A DNA stretch of 64,000 nt. It comes from Nannocystis punicea. GTDB lineage: Bacteria; Myxococcota_A; Polyangia; Nannocystales; Nannocystaceae. The translations under genes and the position numbers were made by a program. The DNA is taken from contig NZ_CP114040.1 of assembly GCF_026965555.1 (NCBI RefSeq), positions 4,340,001-4,404,000 on the forward strand, written 5' to 3'. Under the pieces are notes generated by a model. That model did not search any database. It saw nothing but the letters and a program-made list of their open reading frames with translations, and had not been told where the DNA came from. Numbering within the stretch: the stretch's first letter is position 1; each line of letters starts with the position of its first letter. This document shows positions 27,800-37,800 of this stretch, in pieces.

Positions 27800-29425
27800 A
27801 TGTGTGGAATCCTCGCGGTCTTCGGGGCCGTCGACGACGCGATCCTCTCGCAGGCGATGACCGCGAGCGAGCGCCTCAGCCACCGCGGTCCGGACGGCCA
27901 CGGGGTCCACTACCAGCGGGGCGTCGGCGCGCTGCTGCACCGGCGGCTCTCGATCATGGACCCGGAGGCGGGGCGCCAGCCGCTGTTCGGCCGCGACGGC
28001 GGCGCGCTCGTGCACAACGGCGAGATCTACAACCATGCGGCGCTGCGGGCCGGGCTGCAGGCGGCGGGGCGGGTGTTCCGCAGCGGCTCCGACAGCGAGG
28101 TGCTGGTCCACCTCTACGAGGCCCGCGGCGACGCCTTCGTGTCGGAGCTCGACGGCGTGTTCGCGTTCGCGGCCATGCGCGACGACGACTGGCTGGTCGC
28201 GCGCGACCCGATCGGCGTAAAGCCGCTCTACTACGGCCGCGACCCGGCCGGCAACCTGTGGTTCTCCTCCGAGCTCAAGGCGCTGGTCGACCACTGCGCG
28301 TGGTTCAAGGTGTTCCCGCCCGGGCACGTCTACACCGGGCGCGGCGGCCTGCGCCGCTGGTATGAACGGACATGGCTCGGAGGACAGGTCGACTATCGCG
28401 GCGACGCCGCCGGCCTGCGCGAGCGCTTCGAGGCGGCCGTCGACAAGCGGCTGATGAGCGACGTGCCGCTCGGCGTGCTGCTGTCGGGCGGGCTCGACTC
28501 GAGCCTGGTGGCCGCGCTGGCGGCCCGCCTGGTGCGGCGGCGCGGCGCGGGCGCGCGGCTCAAGTCGTTCGCCATCGGCGTCGACGGCGACTCGCCCGAC
28601 CTGCGGGCGGCGCGGGAGGTCGCGGCCTTCATCGACACCGAGCACCACGAGGTCCGGCTCGACCTCGACGACGGCGTCGAGGCGCTACGCGACATCATCT
28701 GGCACACCGAGTCGTACGACATCCCGACGGTGCGCGCGAGCGTGCCGATGTACCGCCTGAGCCGCTACATCCGCGACCAGGGGGTCAAGGTGGTGCTGTC
28801 GGGCGAGGGCTCCGACGAGGTGTTCGGCGGCTACCTCTACTTCTACTTCGCCGACGGCGCCGACGCGTTTCACCGCGAGACGGTCGAGCGGGTCCAGAAC
28901 CTCCACTTCAGCGACGTCCTGCGGGCCGACAAGAGCACGATGGCGCACGGCGTCGAGGCCCGGGTGCCGTTCCTCGACCTCGCGTTCCTCGACCTGGCGA
29001 TGACGATCGATCCGGCGCTCAAGCGGCCGCTCGCGCCCGAGGCCGGGCGCGAGGGGCGGATGGAGAAGGCGCTGCTGCGGGCCGCGTTCGCCGATCCGTC
29101 CGATCCGCTGTTGCCGCCGGCGGTGCTGTGGCGGCAAAAGGAGCAGTTCTCCGACGGCGTCGGCTACGGCTGGGTCGAGCGGCTCAAGGCCCACGCCGAG
29201 GCGGTGGTGTCCGACCTCGAGCTGGCCGAGGCCGGCGAGCGGTTCCCGCACGAGGCGCCGACCACCAAGGAGGGCTACCTCTACCGGGCGCTGTTCGCGG
29301 CGCTGTTCCCCGGCGAACACGCGGCCCGTTGTGTGCGACGATGGGTCCCGCGCTGGCAGGCCGACGCCGACAGCTCGGGGCGGGCCAACCCGCTCCACGC
29401 CAGCGCTGTCCGAAAGGCCAGGTGA
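27800..29425 (+). CDS. asnB: Asparagine synthase (glutamine-hydrolysing), class B
   Basis: ATG 27800 follows a GGAGGGAGA ribosome binding site and yields MCGILAVFG, with Cys2 as the glutaminase nucleophile. The glutaminase signature RGPDGHGV and the ATP pyrophosphatase loop LSGGLDSSLVA are both complete. The 541-residue size fits AsnB. It makes asparagine, or amidates another acid, from glutamine and ATP. The stop codon lies 3 bp before the aminotransferase start, so translation is probably coupled. A motif at 28368-28390 and one spanning the stop belong to the CATGTCC family. Confidence 0.93.
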   Translation: MCGILAVFGAVDDAILSQAMTASERLSHRGPDGHGVHYQRGVGALLHRRLSIMDPEAGRQPLFGRDGGALVHNGEIYNHAALRAGLQAAGRVFRSGSDSEVLVHLYEARGDAFVSELDGVFAFAAMRDDDWLVARDPIGVKPLYYGRDPAGNLWFSSELKALVDHCAWFKVFPPGHVYTGRGGLRRWYERTWLGGQVDYRGDAAGLRERFEAAVDKRLMSDVPLGVLLSGGLDSSLVAALAARLVRRRGAGARLKSFAIGVDGDSPDLRAAREVAAFIDTEHHEVRLDLDDGVEALRDIIWHTESYDIPTVRASVPMYRLSRYIRDQGVKVVLSGEGSDEVFGGYLYFYFADGADAFHRETVERVQNLHFSDVLRADKSTMAHGVEARVPFLDLAFLDLAMTIDPALKRPLAPEAGREGRMEKALLRAAFADPSDPLLPPAVLWRQKEQFSDGVGYGWVERLKAHAEAVVSDLELAEAGERFPHEAPTTKEGYLYRALFAALFPGEHAARCVRRWVPRWQADADSSGRANPLHASAVRKAR

Positions 29426-29428
29426 ATC

Positions 29429-30700
29429 GTGCAAGGACGTCCGAGCCTCAACCTCCAGGTCCGCGGCCTCTCGCCGTCGGCCACAGTGTCGATCAACGAG
29501 CGCAGCAACGACCTCGTGGCCGCCGGCCGCGAGGTGTTCAAGCTCGGCCTCGGCCAGTCGCCGTTCCCCGTGCCCGACAGCGTCGTCGAGGCCCTGCGCG
29601 CCCACGCGACCCGCAAGGAGTACATGCCCGTGCGCGGCCTGCCGGCGCTGCGCGACGCGGTCGCCGCCTATCACCAGCGCAGCGTCGGCGGCGAGCGCGA
29701 GTACAGCGGCGAGCACGTGCTGGTCGCCCCGGGCAGCAAGGAGCTGATGTTCATCACCCAGCTGGCGTTCTACGGCGACCTGGTGCTGCCGTCGCCGGCG
29801 TGGGTGTCGTACTCGCCGCAGGCGCGCATCATCGGCCGGCAGGTCGTGTGGGTGCCGACGCGCGCGGAGGACGGCTGGAAGCTGCGCCCCGCGGACCTCG
29901 ACGCGCTGTGCCGCCGCGACCGGGGGCGGCCGCGCGTCCTCATCCTCAATTACCCGGCGAACCCGACCGGCCAGACCTACGAGGCCGACGAGCTCGCGGC
30001 GCTGGCCGAGGTCCTGCGCGCGCACGAGGTGCTCGTGGTGTCCGACGAGATCTACGGCGAGCTCCACCACGACGGCGCCCACACCTCGATCGCCCGGTTC
30101 TACCCGGAGGGCACGATCATCAGCTCGGGCCTCAGCAAGTGGTGCGGCGCCGGCGGCTGGCGCCTCGGCACGTTCCTGTTCCCGCGCGAGCTCGAGTGGC
30201 TGCAGCGGGCCATGGTCGCGGTCGCCAGCGAGACGTACACGTCGACCAGCGCGCCGATCCAGTGCGCCGCGGTCACCGCGTTCGCCTTCGGCCCCGACAT
30301 CGCCGCCTACGTCGCCCAGGAGCAGGCAATTTTAAAAGCCCTGGGGGCCTGGTGTCATCAGCGCCTGCTCGCGGCCGGCGTCGCCTGCGCCGCGCCCCGC
30401 GGCGGGTTCTATCTGTTCCCGGAATTCGACGCGCGCGCCGATTCGCTGCGGCGGCGCGGGATCGCCGGCGGCGAGGCGCTGTGCGAGCGCCTGCTCGAAG
30501 AGACAGGTGTGGCGATTCTTCCCGGCAGCGACTTCGGCCGGCCGCCGGGCGACCTCACCGCGAGGCTCGCCTACGTCGACTTCGACGGCGCGGCCGCGCT
30601 GGCCGCTCACACGGATCAGCCGATCGACGAGGCCTGGCTGCGGCGGTTCATGCCGCGGGTGCTGACGGCGATCGATCGCATCGCCGAGTTCGTCGCCTGA
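29429..30700 (+). CDS. Class I/II PLP-dependent aminotransferase
   Basis: GTG 29429 starts a 423-residue protein. The PLP lysine is in SSGLSKWCGAGGWRLG, with the NYPANPTGQ and SDEIYGEL blocks upstream. It resembles aspartate/tyrosine-type aminotransferases. It is coupled to asnB and probably shares its pathway. The codons near 30326-30345 are very AT-rich (ATT TTA AAA), rare in this genome. Another CATGTCC-like patch encodes EETGVAIL near 30497. Confidence 0.9.
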   Translation: MQGRPSLNLQVRGLSPSATVSINERSNDLVAAGREVFKLGLGQSPFPVPDSVVEALRAHATRKEYMPVRGLPALRDAVAAYHQRSVGGEREYSGEHVLVAPGSKELMFITQLAFYGDLVLPSPAWVSYSPQARIIGRQVVWVPTRAEDGWKLRPADLDALCRRDRGRPRVLILNYPANPTGQTYEADELAALAEVLRAHEVLVVSDEIYGELHHDGAHTSIARFYPEGTIISSGLSKWCGAGGWRLGTFLFPRELEWLQRAMVAVASETYTSTSAPIQCAAVTAFAFGPDIAAYVAQEQAILKALGAWCHQRLLAAGVACAAPRGGFYLFPEFDARADSLRRRGIAGGEALCERLLEETGVAILPGSDFGRPPGDLTARLAYVDFDGAAALAAHTDQPIDEAWLRRFMPRVLTAIDRIAEFVA

Positions 30701-30719
30701 CGCGCTCGTCGGCCCGCGT

Positions 30720-31205
30720 TCAAGCCGCGGGCTCGTCGGGCGTGAAGCCCGAGGAATAATCGGCGTGGACCACCAGGAGCGCGGTCCACGACTCCACGCC
30801 GGTGTCCTCGTCGGTCTCGAACAGCAGGCGGGCGCCGGCGGGGATCTCCAGCATGCGGCGGTTGTGCCGGTCGCGTCCGGTGACGAAGGGCACCCGCTCG
30901 GCGGTCAGTCGTTCGACGACTGCGTCGTAGCCGGGGACCTCCGGGGCGCCGAGGATCCACGCGTCGATCTCGCGCTCGCCATCGGCCTCGAGCTCGACGA
31001 GCCAGTCGTGGAAGAGCGTGTAGACGAGGTCGCCGTCGAGGAAGAGCTCGAAGTTGCCGTAGCGCCAGATCTCCGTGCCGCCGATGCCGGCCACCAGCTC
31101 GCTGGGCGGGCCGAGCCGGTCGAGGACGGTGTTGCGATCGTCGCCCGGGCGTACGCCGCCGAGCTGACCTTCGACCACGAGGTTGCGGATGGAGAACGGG
31201 ATCAC
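30720..31205 (-). CDS. Hypothetical cytosolic protein
   Basis: The 161-residue product begins MIPFSIRNLVVEGQLGGVRPGDD and continues with a VLDRLGPPSE turn and EIWRYGNFELFLDGD strands. This resembles small OmlA/SmpA-like folds in which a G-D-x-x-x-V helix precedes a G-x-P turn, but there is no signal peptide. Function unknown. It is convergent with the aminotransferase gene. Confidence 0.65.
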   Translation of the reverse strand: MIPFSIRNLVVEGQLGGVRPGDDRNTVLDRLGPPSELVAGIGGTEIWRYGNFELFLDGDLVYTLFHDWLVELEADGEREIDAWILGAPEVPGYDAVVERLTAERVPFVTGRDRHNRRMLEIPAGARLLFETDEDTGVESWTALLVVHADYSSGFTPDEPAA

Positions 31206-31603
31206 GGTGCGTCGACGGTAACACGGAGTCGCGCCGCGCAGGGCAGCGAGCCGGACAGGTTCGACACGAGCGCGCGGGGCAAGAGCAGGGCGGACGCGGC
31301 CGCGGTGACCTGCACGAGCTCGCGCGCGTCGCCGGGCAGACTGCGCCCGTCCGGCCGAGGATATCGCCGGCCGCGACCGTCGACGACGCGGCGTCTTGCC
31401 TGGCGGTCAGGCGCGGTGCGATGAAGGATCGCCGAGCGGCGGGCCCGCCCGCGGCGACGAACTCGACCGCGACCGCGGCAGGCTCGACCGCCCGAACGGC
31501 GATTGGCGGCGGCCCTGGTGCGATGATTCGCGAACTCCCCCCATTCGTTGCAGCGGCAAGGGATCGCGCTACGCTCCGGTCGGTCCTTGCGGAGGAGAAA
31601 ACC

Positions 31604-31864
31604 ATGGAGTTCATCTGGACATTGATCGTGGGCCTGATCGCGGGCGCCCTCGCCAAGCTGGTCATGCCGGGTAAGGATGCGGGCGGTGTCATCGCCACCA
31701 TGCTCCTCGGCATCGCCGGCTCGTTCGTCGCCGCCTTCCTCGGGCGCGCGCTCGGCTGGTACGCGCACGTCAACGAGGGGCCGGGCATCATCGCCTCGAT
31801 CATCGGCGCGCTGGTGCTGCTCGCCATCTACCGCCTCGCCGTCGGCCGCAGCATCCGCGGCTGA
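31604..31864 (+). CDS. GlsB/YeaQ/YmgE family membrane protein
   Basis: A GGAGGAG ribosome binding site precedes ATG 31604. The 86 residues form three hydrophobic helices with the family pattern GLIAGALAKLVMPG and IGALVLLAIYRL. Members are called transglycosylase-associated proteins, are often stress-induced, and have no proven enzyme activity. It is the only gene in its short plus-strand island. Confidence 0.9.
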   Translation: MEFIWTLIVGLIAGALAKLVMPGKDAGGVIATMLLGIAGSFVAAFLGRALGWYAHVNEGPGIIASIIGALVLLAIYRLAVGRSIRG

Positions 31865-31936
31865 CTTCGGCCTGCGGCGGCTGACTACGGCGTTTAGGCG
31901 GCTCGACTTCGCCGGCGGCGGGCGGACGCGCGGTCC

Positions 31937-33747
31937 TCACCGTGTGAGTAGTTCATCGAGGGCCAGCATCCACTCGCCGGCCGGCGTCACCACCCACGCG
32001 CCCGCGGTCAGCCGGGCGCGCACGGCCGCCGCGGCCTCGACCGGCAGGGCGTCGACGATCGCCATCGGGGCGAGCTGAGCGAATGGGACGTCGTCGGCCA
32101 GCCGACGACAGCCCTCTGGCCACGAGGCCAGGGCGACCCGTCGACCCTGCCGGTCGAGGACCGGCTGCAAACCAGGCACGTCCGCCGCGAGCAGGGCGTC
32201 GAGGGCGATGTCGTCCCAGGCGGGCGCGGCCTCGACGACCACGCCGTGGCCGGACAAGCCTGAATCATCGGACATGACCCCAGGTTCCTGTCCCATGGGC
32301 TCTGTACTCATGGACAGGTCCCGAAGGTCCGCCACGCGCCGGCGCATGCGCGCGAGCAGGGCGGCGGCGTCGGGCCGCTTGCCGGGGTCGGGGTCGAGCG
32401 CGTCCTCGACGACCGCGCGAGCCTCGGGCGCGGCCCCGCCGAGGCTGCCGGCGACGAGGGCGACCAGCAGGGCGGCGGCGCCGTAGATGTCGCTGGCGGC
32501 CGAGGGCGGCCCGCCGGCGCGGACCTCGGGGGCGGTGATCGTCAGCAGCTCCTCGAGCGCGCCGGTGCGGGTGGCGATGAGGCCGGCGATCGCGTCGGCG
32601 CCGAACGGGCCGAGCAGCGGGCGCCCGGCGGCGTCGCACACCAGCTGGGCCGGCAGCAGCGAGCCGTGGACCAGGCCGCGGGCGTGCGCGGCGACCAGGC
32701 CCTCGAGCAAGAAGGCGACCAGGGCGCGGGCCCGCGGCAGCGGCATGCCGGGCGGGCGGATCAGCGCCCGCAGGTTGTTGCCGGCCTCGTACGGCAGGAT
32801 CAGGATCCCGGCGCGGGCGTCGAACTGGACGATGCCGCGGATCGCCGGGTGCTCGAGCGCGGCGGCGGCGGTGGCCCGGCGGTGGAACGCCTCGAGCGCG
32901 TCCTGGACCGCCGGGTCGGCGGCGCCGCCCTCCTGCAGCTCGGCGAGGAGGAGGTGGATCTCGACCTCGGCGAGGGTGACGCGGTCGGTGCCCTCGTAGG
33001 CGGCGCCAGGAAGCTGGCCGGCAGCGAGGCGCGGACGAGGAAGCGCGCCGGCACGGGAGCGCCCTCGGGGGCCTCGCCGCGGCCCTGGAGGACGATCTGG
33101 GCCGCGAGGTCGTGCCCCAGAGCCCCGAGGCCGCGGGCCAGGAGGCGGCTCAGGGCGGCGCGGTCGGCCCCGCCGGCGCGGATGGCCGCCTGGGCCCGGC
33201 GCACCGCGGCCTCGGCGTCGCCGAGCTCCCACGACAGCTCGGCGGCGAGCTGCAAGGTCGGGCCGTGGCGCTCGGGCAGCGGCTCGAGCAGGGCCAGCGC
33301 CTCGCGCACGCGATCGGCGTCGGCGAGCACGCGCGCGGCCCCGAGGCGATCGCCGGCGCGGACGAGGGCGCGGGCGCGGGCCTCGGGGTCGTGGTCGCCG
33401 AGGGCGAGGATCCGGGCGGCGTCGGCGTGCCGACCCTTGCGCTGCAGCAGCGCGGCGGCCTGCTGGCGGGTGTCGGCGTCGGCGGCGGCGAACACGGCGA
33501 TGATGCGGTCGAGGACGTCGGGCCGGCCGAGCTCGATCGCGGCGCGCAGGGCGTCGAGGGGGCGACCGGCGCGGGCGTAGTGCTCGCAGGCGCCGGCGAA
33601 CTCCCAGATCTGCTCGAGCACCCAGCCGGCCGCGGCGTGCCGGCCCGACAGCGCGAGGGCGTGGGCGAGGGCCTCGTGCCGCCCCTGGGCGAGCATGCGC
33701 TGCTCGTCGTCGGTCAGCGGCTCGGGCGGGGCCGGGACGGCCGCCAA
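31937..33747 (-). pseudogene. Repeat-containing pseudokinase gene with a frameshift near 33005
   Basis: A TTG start at 33747 begins a frame with TPR-like helical repeats (residues 1-240). The frame then changes by one base near 33000-33010, and the second frame continues with LGAAYEGTDRVTLAEVEIHL and a kinase-like fold to 31937. The kinase part lacks key residues: HGSLLPAQL replaces HRD and LGPFGA replaces DFG. It would be a pseudokinase even if in frame. The single base loss could be a mutation, an assembly error or a programmed shift. The TTG lies 1 bp after the lipase stop, so it is coupled to the lipase. Confidence 0.65.
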
Positions 33748-33748
33748 C

Positions 33749-35191
33749 TCAGTGCTCCTCCGCGAACAGGTCGCGCGCGAGCTCGCGGTAGAACTCGAGG
33801 TGGTCGAACTTGACGTCGGTGACGCCGAGCAGCTGCCCGACCTCGTCGATGTGGTCGGCGATCATCTCGCCGCGGTAGTCGCCCCACTTGGCGCTCTCGA
33901 CGGTGACGAGGCCGTCGTTGTCGCCGCGCGCGACCTGCAGCACCGCGTAGCCGAGCGCGATCAGGGGGTCGACCAGGTCCTGGCACTTCTTGCCGGGGAT
34001 CAGGAAGCTGGCGGCGTCGCAGGTGCGGCCGGTGTAGCTGATGTACTGGACCCGCGGGTCGTCAGGGTTGGCGGGGTTGAACTCGTCCTGCATGTAGTGC
34101 TCGCTGAGCGAGTAGAACGAGGCCTCCGCGTCCGACTTCTGCTGGGCCGAGACGGCGCCGACGAAGTTGAGAAGGAAGCCGAGCGCGGCCTCGACCCCGC
34201 CGGGCGCGAGGCCGAGGGCGAGGTCGGTGATGTACGTGCCGCGGTGCGGGCTGGCGATGGTGACGAGCGCCGAGACGCGGTCGCCGTAGCCGTGGGTGGC
34301 GACCACCGCCCGCGAGTCGACGCCGCCCTGGCTGTGGCCGAGGAGGTCGACCTTGCGCGCGCGCTGGGCCACCAGGAACTCGTCGAGCTGCTCGGCGAGC
34401 TGGCCGGAGCGCACGGTGGTGCTGTTGTACGGGTCGAGGATCGCTACCTCGATCGGGAAGCCGAGCGACTCGAGCTCGGCGGTGACGCCGTAGAAGTAGG
34501 TGATCGGACCTATCGCCTCGAAGCCGGTCCAGCCGTGGACGAGGACGATCGGGAAGCGGGTGGTCTCGCGCTCGCAGCCGATCGAGCACACGAACTCGAG
34601 GTTGTAGTCGGCGGCCGCGTCGGGGCTGTCCGATCGGACATGCACCGCGAACTCGCCGGAGCGCGGGACGGCGAAGATCGCCTCGGCCGGGGCCTCGCCG
34701 CTGACCAGCGGGGGCGCCAGCGCGGCCTGCCACACCAGCTCGGTCGGCTCGTCGGGGTAGGCGACGGTGGCCCGCAGCGGGCCGGAGCCGTCGGTGCGGG
34801 TGAGGCGGATCTGCCACGAGCTCTCGTCGGGGAAGGCGACGTACCAGCGGTGCTCGCTGCACGCGGGCAAGGTCTCGCCCTTCACGTCCTCGCCGCCGTG
34901 GAGGTAGTCGCGCTCGACCAACGTCCATTGATTCACGTCGCAGGCCGGCTCGCCGGTGGTCGTCCCGGTGGACTCACCCTGGCCGTGGGTGCCGCTGCCG
35001 CCGTCGTCGTGGCCGGTGGTGGTCGTCGTCGGGGCGTCGGGCGGGCCGCCGGTGGTGTCGCTGGCGGCGGTGGTGCCTGTCCCTTCGGTCAGGCCGGCCT
35101 CGGCGCCGCCGCCCTGCGAGTCGCCGCAGGCGAGGGTCACGAGCGAGACCGCGAGCGCGGGGGTGAGCGCGGGCGAGCGACGGAGCGACAC
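33749..35191 (-). CDS. Secreted lipoprotein lipase-like alpha/beta hydrolase
   Basis: The 480-residue protein has a signal peptide ending LVTLAC and a Gly/Thr linker. A beta-sandwich-like region precedes the hydrolase. The oxyanion strand FPIVLVHGWTGFE, the nucleophile elbow LLGHSQGG (Ser near residue 287) and the acid and base in NDGLVTVESAKWG and MIADHIDEVGQLLG match LipA-type bacterial triacylglycerol lipases. It likely hydrolyses ester lipids at the surface. The pseudokinase gene follows directly. Confidence 0.9.
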   Translation of the reverse strand: MSLRRSPALTPALAVSLVTLACGDSQGGGAEAGLTEGTGTTAASDTTGGPPDAPTTTTTGHDDGGSGTHGQGESTGTTTGEPACDVNQWTLVERDYLHGGEDVKGETLPACSEHRWYVAFPDESSWQIRLTRTDGSGPLRATVAYPDEPTELVWQAALAPPLVSGEAPAEAIFAVPRSGEFAVHVRSDSPDAAADYNLEFVCSIGCERETTRFPIVLVHGWTGFEAIGPITYFYGVTAELESLGFPIEVAILDPYNSTTVRSGQLAEQLDEFLVAQRARKVDLLGHSQGGVDSRAVVATHGYGDRVSALVTIASPHRGTYITDLALGLAPGGVEAALGFLLNFVGAVSAQQKSDAEASFYSLSEHYMQDEFNPANPDDPRVQYISYTGRTCDAASFLIPGKKCQDLVDPLIALGYAVLQVARGDNDGLVTVESAKWGDYRGEMIADHIDEVGQLLGVTDVKFDHLEFYRELARDLFAEEH

Positions 35192-35330
35192 GCGGCGACT
35201 TTAGCAGCGAGGACGCGGGCTCCGGGAGTGCGCGCGGCCGCAATGTGCGCTGACGCCGGGCGGGCGCCCGCCCTTGCGGGGGTTGCTGCGGGGCTTTGCC
35301 CGGCGCGGCGCCTGGGCTATAGCCGGGCCC

Positions 35331-36047
35331 ATGACCGCGACGAGCCGCTCCAAGCTGTTCTCCAGCGCCGCCGAGGCGCTGTTCGACGTGCGCGACGGGG
35401 CCCAGGTGGCCGTGGGTGGGTTCGGCCTGTGCGGCAACCCGGAGGCGTGCATCCAGGCGCTGGCGGCCTCGGGGGCGAAAGACCTCGTGATCGTGTCGAA
35501 CAACTGCGGCAACCAGGGCCAAGGCCTGGCCGTGCTGCTGCAACGACGCCTGGTCGCCCGGGTGATCTGCAGCTTCGTCGGCGGCAACCCGGATCTGGAG
35601 CAGCAGATGCTCTCCGGCCAGGTCCAGGTCGAGCTCAACCCGCAGGGCACCCTGGCCGAACGCCTGCGCGCCGGCGGGTCGGGCATCCCGGCGTTCTTCA
35701 CGCCGACCGGGGCCGGGACGGTGGTGTCCGAGGGCAAGGAGGTCCGCGAGTTCGCAGGTCGCCCGTGCGTGCTCGAGACGGCGCTCCAGCCCGACTTCGC
35801 GATCGTCCGTGCCGCCGTCGGCGACCCGCTCGGCAACCTCCGCTTCTATCGCACGGCCCGCAACTTCAACCCGCTGGCGGCGATGGCCGCGCGGGTGACC
35901 ATCGCCGAGGTCGACCGCCTCGTCGACGTCGGCGAGCTCGACCCGGACGATGTCCACCTGCCAGGAATCTTCGTTCAGCGGGTGATCCACGTGCCCGAGC
36001 ACAAGAACGTGATCGAGTACCGCACGACCCGCCCGCGCGCCGGTTGA
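35331..36047 (+). CDS. 3-oxoacid CoA-transferase subunit A
   Basis: ATG 35331 starts 238 residues with VAVGGFGLCGNPE and IVSNNCGNQGQGLAVLL, typical of the alpha subunit of succinyl-CoA or acetoacetate CoA-transferases. The catalytic Glu resides in subunit B, which is not adjacent in this window. It transfers CoA between acids in ketone-body or branched-chain catabolism. Subunit B must be elsewhere, unless this copy is orphan. Confidence 0.87.
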   Translation: MTATSRSKLFSSAAEALFDVRDGAQVAVGGFGLCGNPEACIQALAASGAKDLVIVSNNCGNQGQGLAVLLQRRLVARVICSFVGGNPDLEQQMLSGQVQVELNPQGTLAERLRAGGSGIPAFFTPTGAGTVVSEGKEVREFAGRPCVLETALQPDFAIVRAAVGDPLGNLRFYRTARNFNPLAAMAARVTIAEVDRLVDVGELDPDDVHLPGIFVQRVIHVPEHKNVIEYRTTRPRAG

Positions 36048-36190
36048 CCGGCGGCCGCAGCGCTGGCCCCAGGCCCGCAGCAGGCCCCGCAGGCCCACTC
36101 GGCGGGGCGTCCGCGCGCCTTCGCCGGTTTTTGTCAATTTTGCAGGATCGCGGCTAGCCTCACCGGGCCGGAAGGATAGGCGAGGCTCAC

Positions 36191-36784
36191 ATGACGGAGG
36201 ACATGATCGAAGACATCGAGGTCGAATCGACCATCCCGCGCGCCCTGGTGATCCTGGCCGAAGGGGCAGAGGAAGCCGAGGCCGTGATCGTGGTCGATAT
36301 CCTCCGCCGCGGCGGGATCGATGTGGTGTTCGCAGGGCTCAACGGCGACGGCCCGGTCCTGTGCAGCCGCAAGATGAAGCTGGTCCCCGACGTGGCGCTG
36401 TCGGCGGTGACCGGCCACTTCCAGGCGATCGTCCTCCCGGGCGGCGCCGAGGGGGCCCGCCGCCTGGCCAGCTCCGAGGCGGTCGGCGAACGCCTCCGCC
36501 ACGCGGTCACCGACGGCCTGGTCGTCGGAGCCATCTGCGCGGCCCCCCTGGCCCTGCAGGGCCACCAGGTGTTCGCCGGCAAGTCGATGACGTGCCACCC
36601 CAGCGTGGCGTCGCGGATCGCGATGTACGGCAAGCTGGTCCAAAAGCCAGTCGTCGAGGACGGCCAGCTGATCACCAGCCAGGGCCTCGGGACGGCGATC
36701 CTGTTCGGCCTCACCCTGGTCCGCAGGATCATGGGCGACGTCCGCGCGGCCGACGTCGAGCGCGGGCTCACTCTGCCCCGCTGA
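36191..36784 (+). CDS. DJ-1/PfpI family protein
   Basis: The 197-residue protein contains the early Glu in LAEGAEEAEAV and the reactive Cys in VGAICAAPLAL with the preceding LPGGAEGA loop, as in DJ-1. It probably acts as a glyoxalase III, deglycase-like or redox-sensing protein. The N-terminus has an acidic 15-residue extension; ATG 36191 is chosen for its spacing to a GAGG-like ribosome binding site. Confidence 0.9.
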   Translation: MTEDMIEDIEVESTIPRALVILAEGAEEAEAVIVVDILRRGGIDVVFAGLNGDGPVLCSRKMKLVPDVALSAVTGHFQAIVLPGGAEGARRLASSEAVGERLRHAVTDGLVVGAICAAPLALQGHQVFAGKSMTCHPSVASRIAMYGKLVQKPVVEDGQLITSQGLGTAILFGLTLVRRIMGDVRAADVERGLTLPR

Positions 36785-36861
36785 GCGGTCCCAGCTCGCG
36801 GCGATCCGCGCGGCGCGGGCGTGGAGCGGGTCGTCGAGTTTCGGCGACGCGAAGAACGATG

Positions 36862-37800
36862 TCGTGGGGCGGCGGACGTCGCACGGCGCGGCCGGGCCCC
36901 GGATGAGACGCGGCTCGGGTCGTGGGGCGGCGGACGTCGCACGGCGCGGCCGGGCCCCGGATGAGACGCGGCGAGGGTCGCGGGGCGGCGGACGTCGCAC
37001 GGCGCGGCCGGGCCCCGGATGAGACGCGGCGAGGGTCGCGGGGCCGGTGTCCGGGGCGCCCTGTCCCCTCAAACAGTTGCTCGGACTTCGTGACGGGCAG
37101 GGTGCTTCGAGGCGGCAGTTGCCTCGTCCTGCGCAAACTCGGTGCCAGGGCGCCCCGGCCCCCGTCCTGCGGGAGCTCTCTTGGTGCGGTGAGGGTCGGC
37201 TGCGCCGAGATCCGGGGCCCGGCCGCGCCTGAACGACTGCGCTTCTTGCAACGCGACGTCGAAGCCGCGGCGCGACTCGGAGCGAACGGCGTGAACACGA
37301 GGCCGATGCCCTCAGGGCGGCGGACGTCGCCCGGTGCGAGCTGGATGAGACGCGGTGACGATCGCGTCCGCGTGTCGTTCAGTGAACGACTGCGCTTCTT
37401 GCGACGCGACGTCGAGGTCGCGGCTCGACTCGAAGCGAACGGCGTGAACGCGAGGCCGATGTCGGGGGGCGGCGGGCGTCGCACGATGCGGCAGAGACGA
37501 TCGCGTCCGCGTGTCGTTCAGTGAACGACTGCGCTTCTTGCGACGCGACGTCGAGGTCGCGGCTCGACTCGAAGCGAACGGCGTGAACGCGAGACCGATG
37601 TCGGGGGGCGGCGGACGTCGCCCGGTGCGAGCTGGATAAGACGCGGTGACGATCGCGTCCGCGTGTCGTTCAGTGACCGACTGCGCTTCTTGCAAGGCGA
37701 CGTCGAGGTCGCGGCGCGGTTCGAAGCGAACGGCGTGAACGGGATGTCGTCGGGCGGACGTCGCACGATACGGCGGGGATGAGATGCGGCGACGGTCGAC
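36862..37800. repeat. Composite repeat island 1
   Basis: Two repeat units alternate. Unit R2 contains GCGGACGTCGCACGGCGCGG followed by GGGCCCCGGATGAGACGCGG and occurs three times near 36862-37035, then in shorter forms near 37318, 37465, 37602 and 37752. Unit R3, with CTGCGCTTCTTGCAACGCGA and GCGAACGGCGTGAAC, occurs near 37228, 37383, 37520 and 37674. A middle part (36988-37231) is about 90% identical by eye to 44175-44418. It is not a plausible protein gene despite long open frames. Confidence 0.75.

Noticed and set aside
25990..30700. A complete NRPS/PKS-type biosynthetic gene cluster
   Set aside because: No condensation, ketosynthase or carrier-domain genes are present. Only a small amino acid-modifying group is supported.
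36922..37524. Open frame of 200 codons within repeat island 1
   Set aside because: It translates the repeat units, has no start signal and no homologous protein pattern between island copies.
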